A DNA stretch of 64,000 bases from positions 358,751-422,750 of the forward strand of contig JABVXV010000028.1 in NCBI GenBank assembly GCA_013365325.1, read 5' to 3'. The number at the start of each line of letters is the position of its first letter. Within the stretch, counting starts at the first letter, position 1. The notes beneath the pieces were generated by a model that saw nothing but the letters and a program-made list of their open reading frames with translations, had not been told where the DNA came from and did not search any database. This DNA comes from Dipetalonema caudispina (lineage: Eukaryota; Nematoda; Chromadorea; Rhabditida; Onchocercidae). A program made the position numbers and the translations under genes. Of the stretch, positions 61,355 through 64,000 are shown piece after piece.

Positions 61355-61973
61355 TTATTTTAAAACTGCAATTACTGGGACATGCTTCGATCTGCTAGGA
61401 ATCAAAGTATTTTCCTGATCATTGATTTGTAAACTTGAACTTGAAATATTCAAAATGATATCATTCTTTGTGCTAAAATGTGCAATTGTAATGAAGGTTG
61501 AGATGAGCGGTGTAAACTGTTGCATGATATCACATATCCAAGAGGATTCAATTAAACAAGTAGTAATTTTTATGAAACCTGAAATATCATACATGTAAGT
61601 GTCGAAAACCAAGGTTATTTTCAACTCTTGTGCAACTCACTAATATTCTCAGAGAGACTGTAGAGAATTTGAGCCAGATGTGTTAAAATTGGAAGGATCT
61701 TTGGCGATTGGACAAAGATCGAAGGATTTTTTGGATCAAATAAAAATGTGCAATGAGCTATTACCTATGAATAGCATTGGTGTTTCCTATAACAGAACAG
61801 ATGTTGTTGACTTTTTGACGAGTTAGATCCCTCATCAAGTCATTATTTGGGAATTCAAAAGAGAAAGTGGAAGAGATTGGAAAGGCAGTAATGCAAGAGG
61901 CAAGATGATGATAGTAGCTTATACCTGTATAATATCCTCCTTTCTTGTGCGCAATTTTTGGGAAGAACTTCAT
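61355..61973 (-). CDS. Putative uncharacterised protein (149 aa, three exons)
   Basis: Not recognised. Exons (minus): 61765-61973, 61641-61657, 61355-61578. The first starts with ATG (MKFFPKIAHKKGGYYTGISY) and ends AG/GTAATA. The 17-base middle exon sits between CTCTACAG and GTGAGT. The last follows GATATTTCAG and ends TAA. Phases 2 and 1 match exactly, and all three introns' borders except the GTAATA donor are textbook. Exon 1 continues ITAFPISSTFSFEFPNNDLM then RDLTRQKVNNICSVIG. Exon 3 reads ITTCLIESSWICDIMQQFTP and ends with a basic segment (PSRSKHVPVIAVLK). No signal peptide or clear membrane segment is seen. It is convergent neither with beta-catenin nor with actin, and lies divergently upstream of actin. 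Because open frames of this size occur by chance at this AT content, support rests on the splice-phase agreement and composition. Confidence 0.42.
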
Positions 61974-62172
61974 TTCGATATTGCTACAATCTCTGCTGCT
62001 CTTCTAACTGGCACTCGGCACATATCTCCTCTCCCGGTCATTGCTACCACGATTTTTCCACCCCGATCTTGCTTGCGCAGTGCTCAACCCCCTCCCTTCA
62101 TTTCATCCACTCACTCATTTCTACGAATTTCCGAATATTGAACCATTCAGACACATTTACAACAGATAGACA

Positions 62173-62219
62173 GAACACATACACACACACACATACACAC
62201 ACACACACACACATACACA
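62173..62219. repeat. (AC)n microsatellite
   Basis: AC repeats with two ATAC interruptions, read directly. Confidence 0.9.
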
Positions 62220-63606
62220 GTTGTGATCTGTAAGCTTGTATAAAAGACGAAGCTAGCTGATGATCTGTGGCATTTATATTATCCGCAACTGTTTTAGGCG
62301 TTGCCGAAGATTTAGCGACTGTTGTTCACATAGTCATTTCCGAACATTTGCTATAACTAAATAGTTTACTGTTTGATTGTTTCGAATCATTCCATCTAAA
62401 CTGACTGGCATCATTACCAATTGCGCATCGCCAAATGTACCTCATTCATCCGTCACCAGTTTTAATGAATTTTCCGATTATTGAGTCATTCAAACAAATT
62501 TGCAATAGTTCACCGTATGAGCAACTAGAAAGCTTTACCACTTGGCTCCGATCTTTTCCAATTATCTTTAAAATTTTTTGAAATTCATCCCTTATTTTTG
62601 GGCTTCAAAATTATATGTTTTCTTTTCCCTTTTTATGCTTCTTTAGCCTTGCTTTTTTATATGTTCATCACAATTAGCTTTTAAATTTGATTTGTCTAGA
62701 TTTTTAAGTCCTAATTTAGTTTTTAGACATTTGCCCTCATTTCTCACATTTAGCCTATGATGATCAAATGCTGATTGAATTGAGGTTGATAGGATGTATG
62801 CTTCATTCATCCATCATCCATCTCTGTACAAATTTATATGTATCATTTGAAGTTGCTGCAGAATGAAGCTGTAGGAGAGATAGGAGAAGTAGAGGAACTG
62901 TTGTAATCTTAATTGTCATTTCTTCTAGAAATTCCTTCGTGATTTATGAATTTCAAATTCTTCTCCATATAGTTGGTGAACTAATGTCTTCTGCTTTTTC
63001 TCCTCACTCTTAGCTTAAATGTTTGCATAGTGTACAAGTTAGTGTGAGCATTCTTAACATCAATGTGTAAGAAATAGAATGAATGCACAAAAAAAAAAGA
63101 AAAAAAGAAGAAGGAAATCTCGACTATTCGAGAGTCGTAACATTTTTTCAACATTATCCTATTCAAAGACAATTGTAGTGTAGCTTCTTTACTCATACAA
63201 TAAAACTTTCGGAAAAGTTTTCTTTTTTTTTTTCTTTCTTTTTCAATGCCAGAATATGTCTAAAATGAGAGACAATTCATTTGTTAAATTTTTCTACCTT
63301 CCCTGACTGGTTTTCTTTTAGGATTACTGTACCTTTCCATTGAATGTTTCACTAAGTGATCCATTCTTTACATCCGTTGGAAATGTTTTAGATAGTTCGT
63401 TTTTTGACCGTTTAAATTTCTAAAGTTGCTATTGAAACGATAATTTTAGAAAAGGGTACACAATTTTACTGGGACGATCAAATACAAATGTAAAGTGCAA
63501 TTAACTAAGAGAACTTAATTAGCAGAATCAACTAAGAATTACAATTAATTGCCAAAGATTTCTCTATCATTCACACAATGATTTGGATAATTCTTTCAGC
63601 AAGATC

Positions 63607-63607
<1 letters not shown>

Positions 63608-63642
<35 letters not shown>

Positions 63643-63656
63643 CACACATATATATA
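63608..63656. repeat. (AC)n followed by (TA)n, upstream of actin
   Basis: About 16 AC units followed by a short interrupted AC stretch and TA units, 140-190 bases before the actin start codon. Alternating purine-pyrimidine runs of this kind are common in promoters and may vary in length. Confidence 0.9.
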
Positions 63657-63783
63657 CAAATAATCTTTCTATTAATGTAATGTGTAGCACTGGTATGGAG
63701 ACCGATGATTTCAAAATCTTTTGAGATCTGCGATATTGCTTATTTTGATTAATTTTAAAGATAGTTCTCCTTCAAAGTAATAA

Positions 63784-63930
<147 letters not shown>

Positions 63931-64000
63931 TGAATTCCGTTTGTATATCTAATGCCAACAATTTAAATTGAATAAAAAAGTATTACTCGTTCAGGTTGAA

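Overview
The window is AT-rich nuclear DNA of a nematode, most likely a parasitic spirurid or filarial worm. The evidence is the dense structure of small exons and introns with strong TTTCAG acceptors, several acceptors lying just upstream of start codons as in spliced-leader trans-splicing, and proteins that resemble Caenorhabditis families (a MEC-3 type LIM-homeodomain protein, a short cytosolic tyrosine phosphatase, beta-catenin, actin). The exact species is inference. All gene models were built by hand from splice sites and reading-frame phase, without alignment or transcript data.

Layout, left to right. 1-339 (-) may hold the N-terminal exons of a secreted or membrane protein running off the left edge. 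1390-4281 (-) is a 398-residue protein with two BED zinc fingers. 7771-11907 (+) is a mec-3 ortholog (two LIM domains plus homeodomain, ten exons). 12766-16185 (+) is an intact single-domain protein tyrosine phosphatase (nine exons). 17007-18886 (+) is a small diverged protein with a possible TAF6-like histone fold. 19359-21326 (-) is ribosomal protein eL8 (RPL7A). 22488-27033 (+) is a 12-exon FLVCR/SLC49-type major facilitator transporter, head to head with RPL7A. 27-36.9 kb has no gene I can support. 36919-39891 (+) is a peptide GPCR of the GnRH/AKH-receptor type without its N-terminal exon. 50732-57788 (+) is an 18-exon beta-catenin with a complete four-serine phosphodegron. 63796 onward (+) is the first exon of actin, running off the right edge.

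Between these lie long AT-rich stretches with microsatellites. A few contain phase-compatible exon pairs that suggest unrecognised small genes: 61355-61973 (-) is the best, 58637-59398 (-) is weaker, and 45.5-47.4 kb (+) is an unresolved cluster.

The genes do not form an operon or a single system. Gaps between neighbours are mostly 0.5-1.2 kb or much larger, and the functions are unrelated (neuronal fate, signalling, translation, transport, Wnt signalling, cytoskeleton). I saw no CRISPR array, intact transposon, rRNA, tRNA or viral element. The most interesting points are the conserved degron in beta-catenin, the diverged histone-fold protein, the unusual GPCR motifs and the unrecognised minus-strand gene near 61.4-62 kb.
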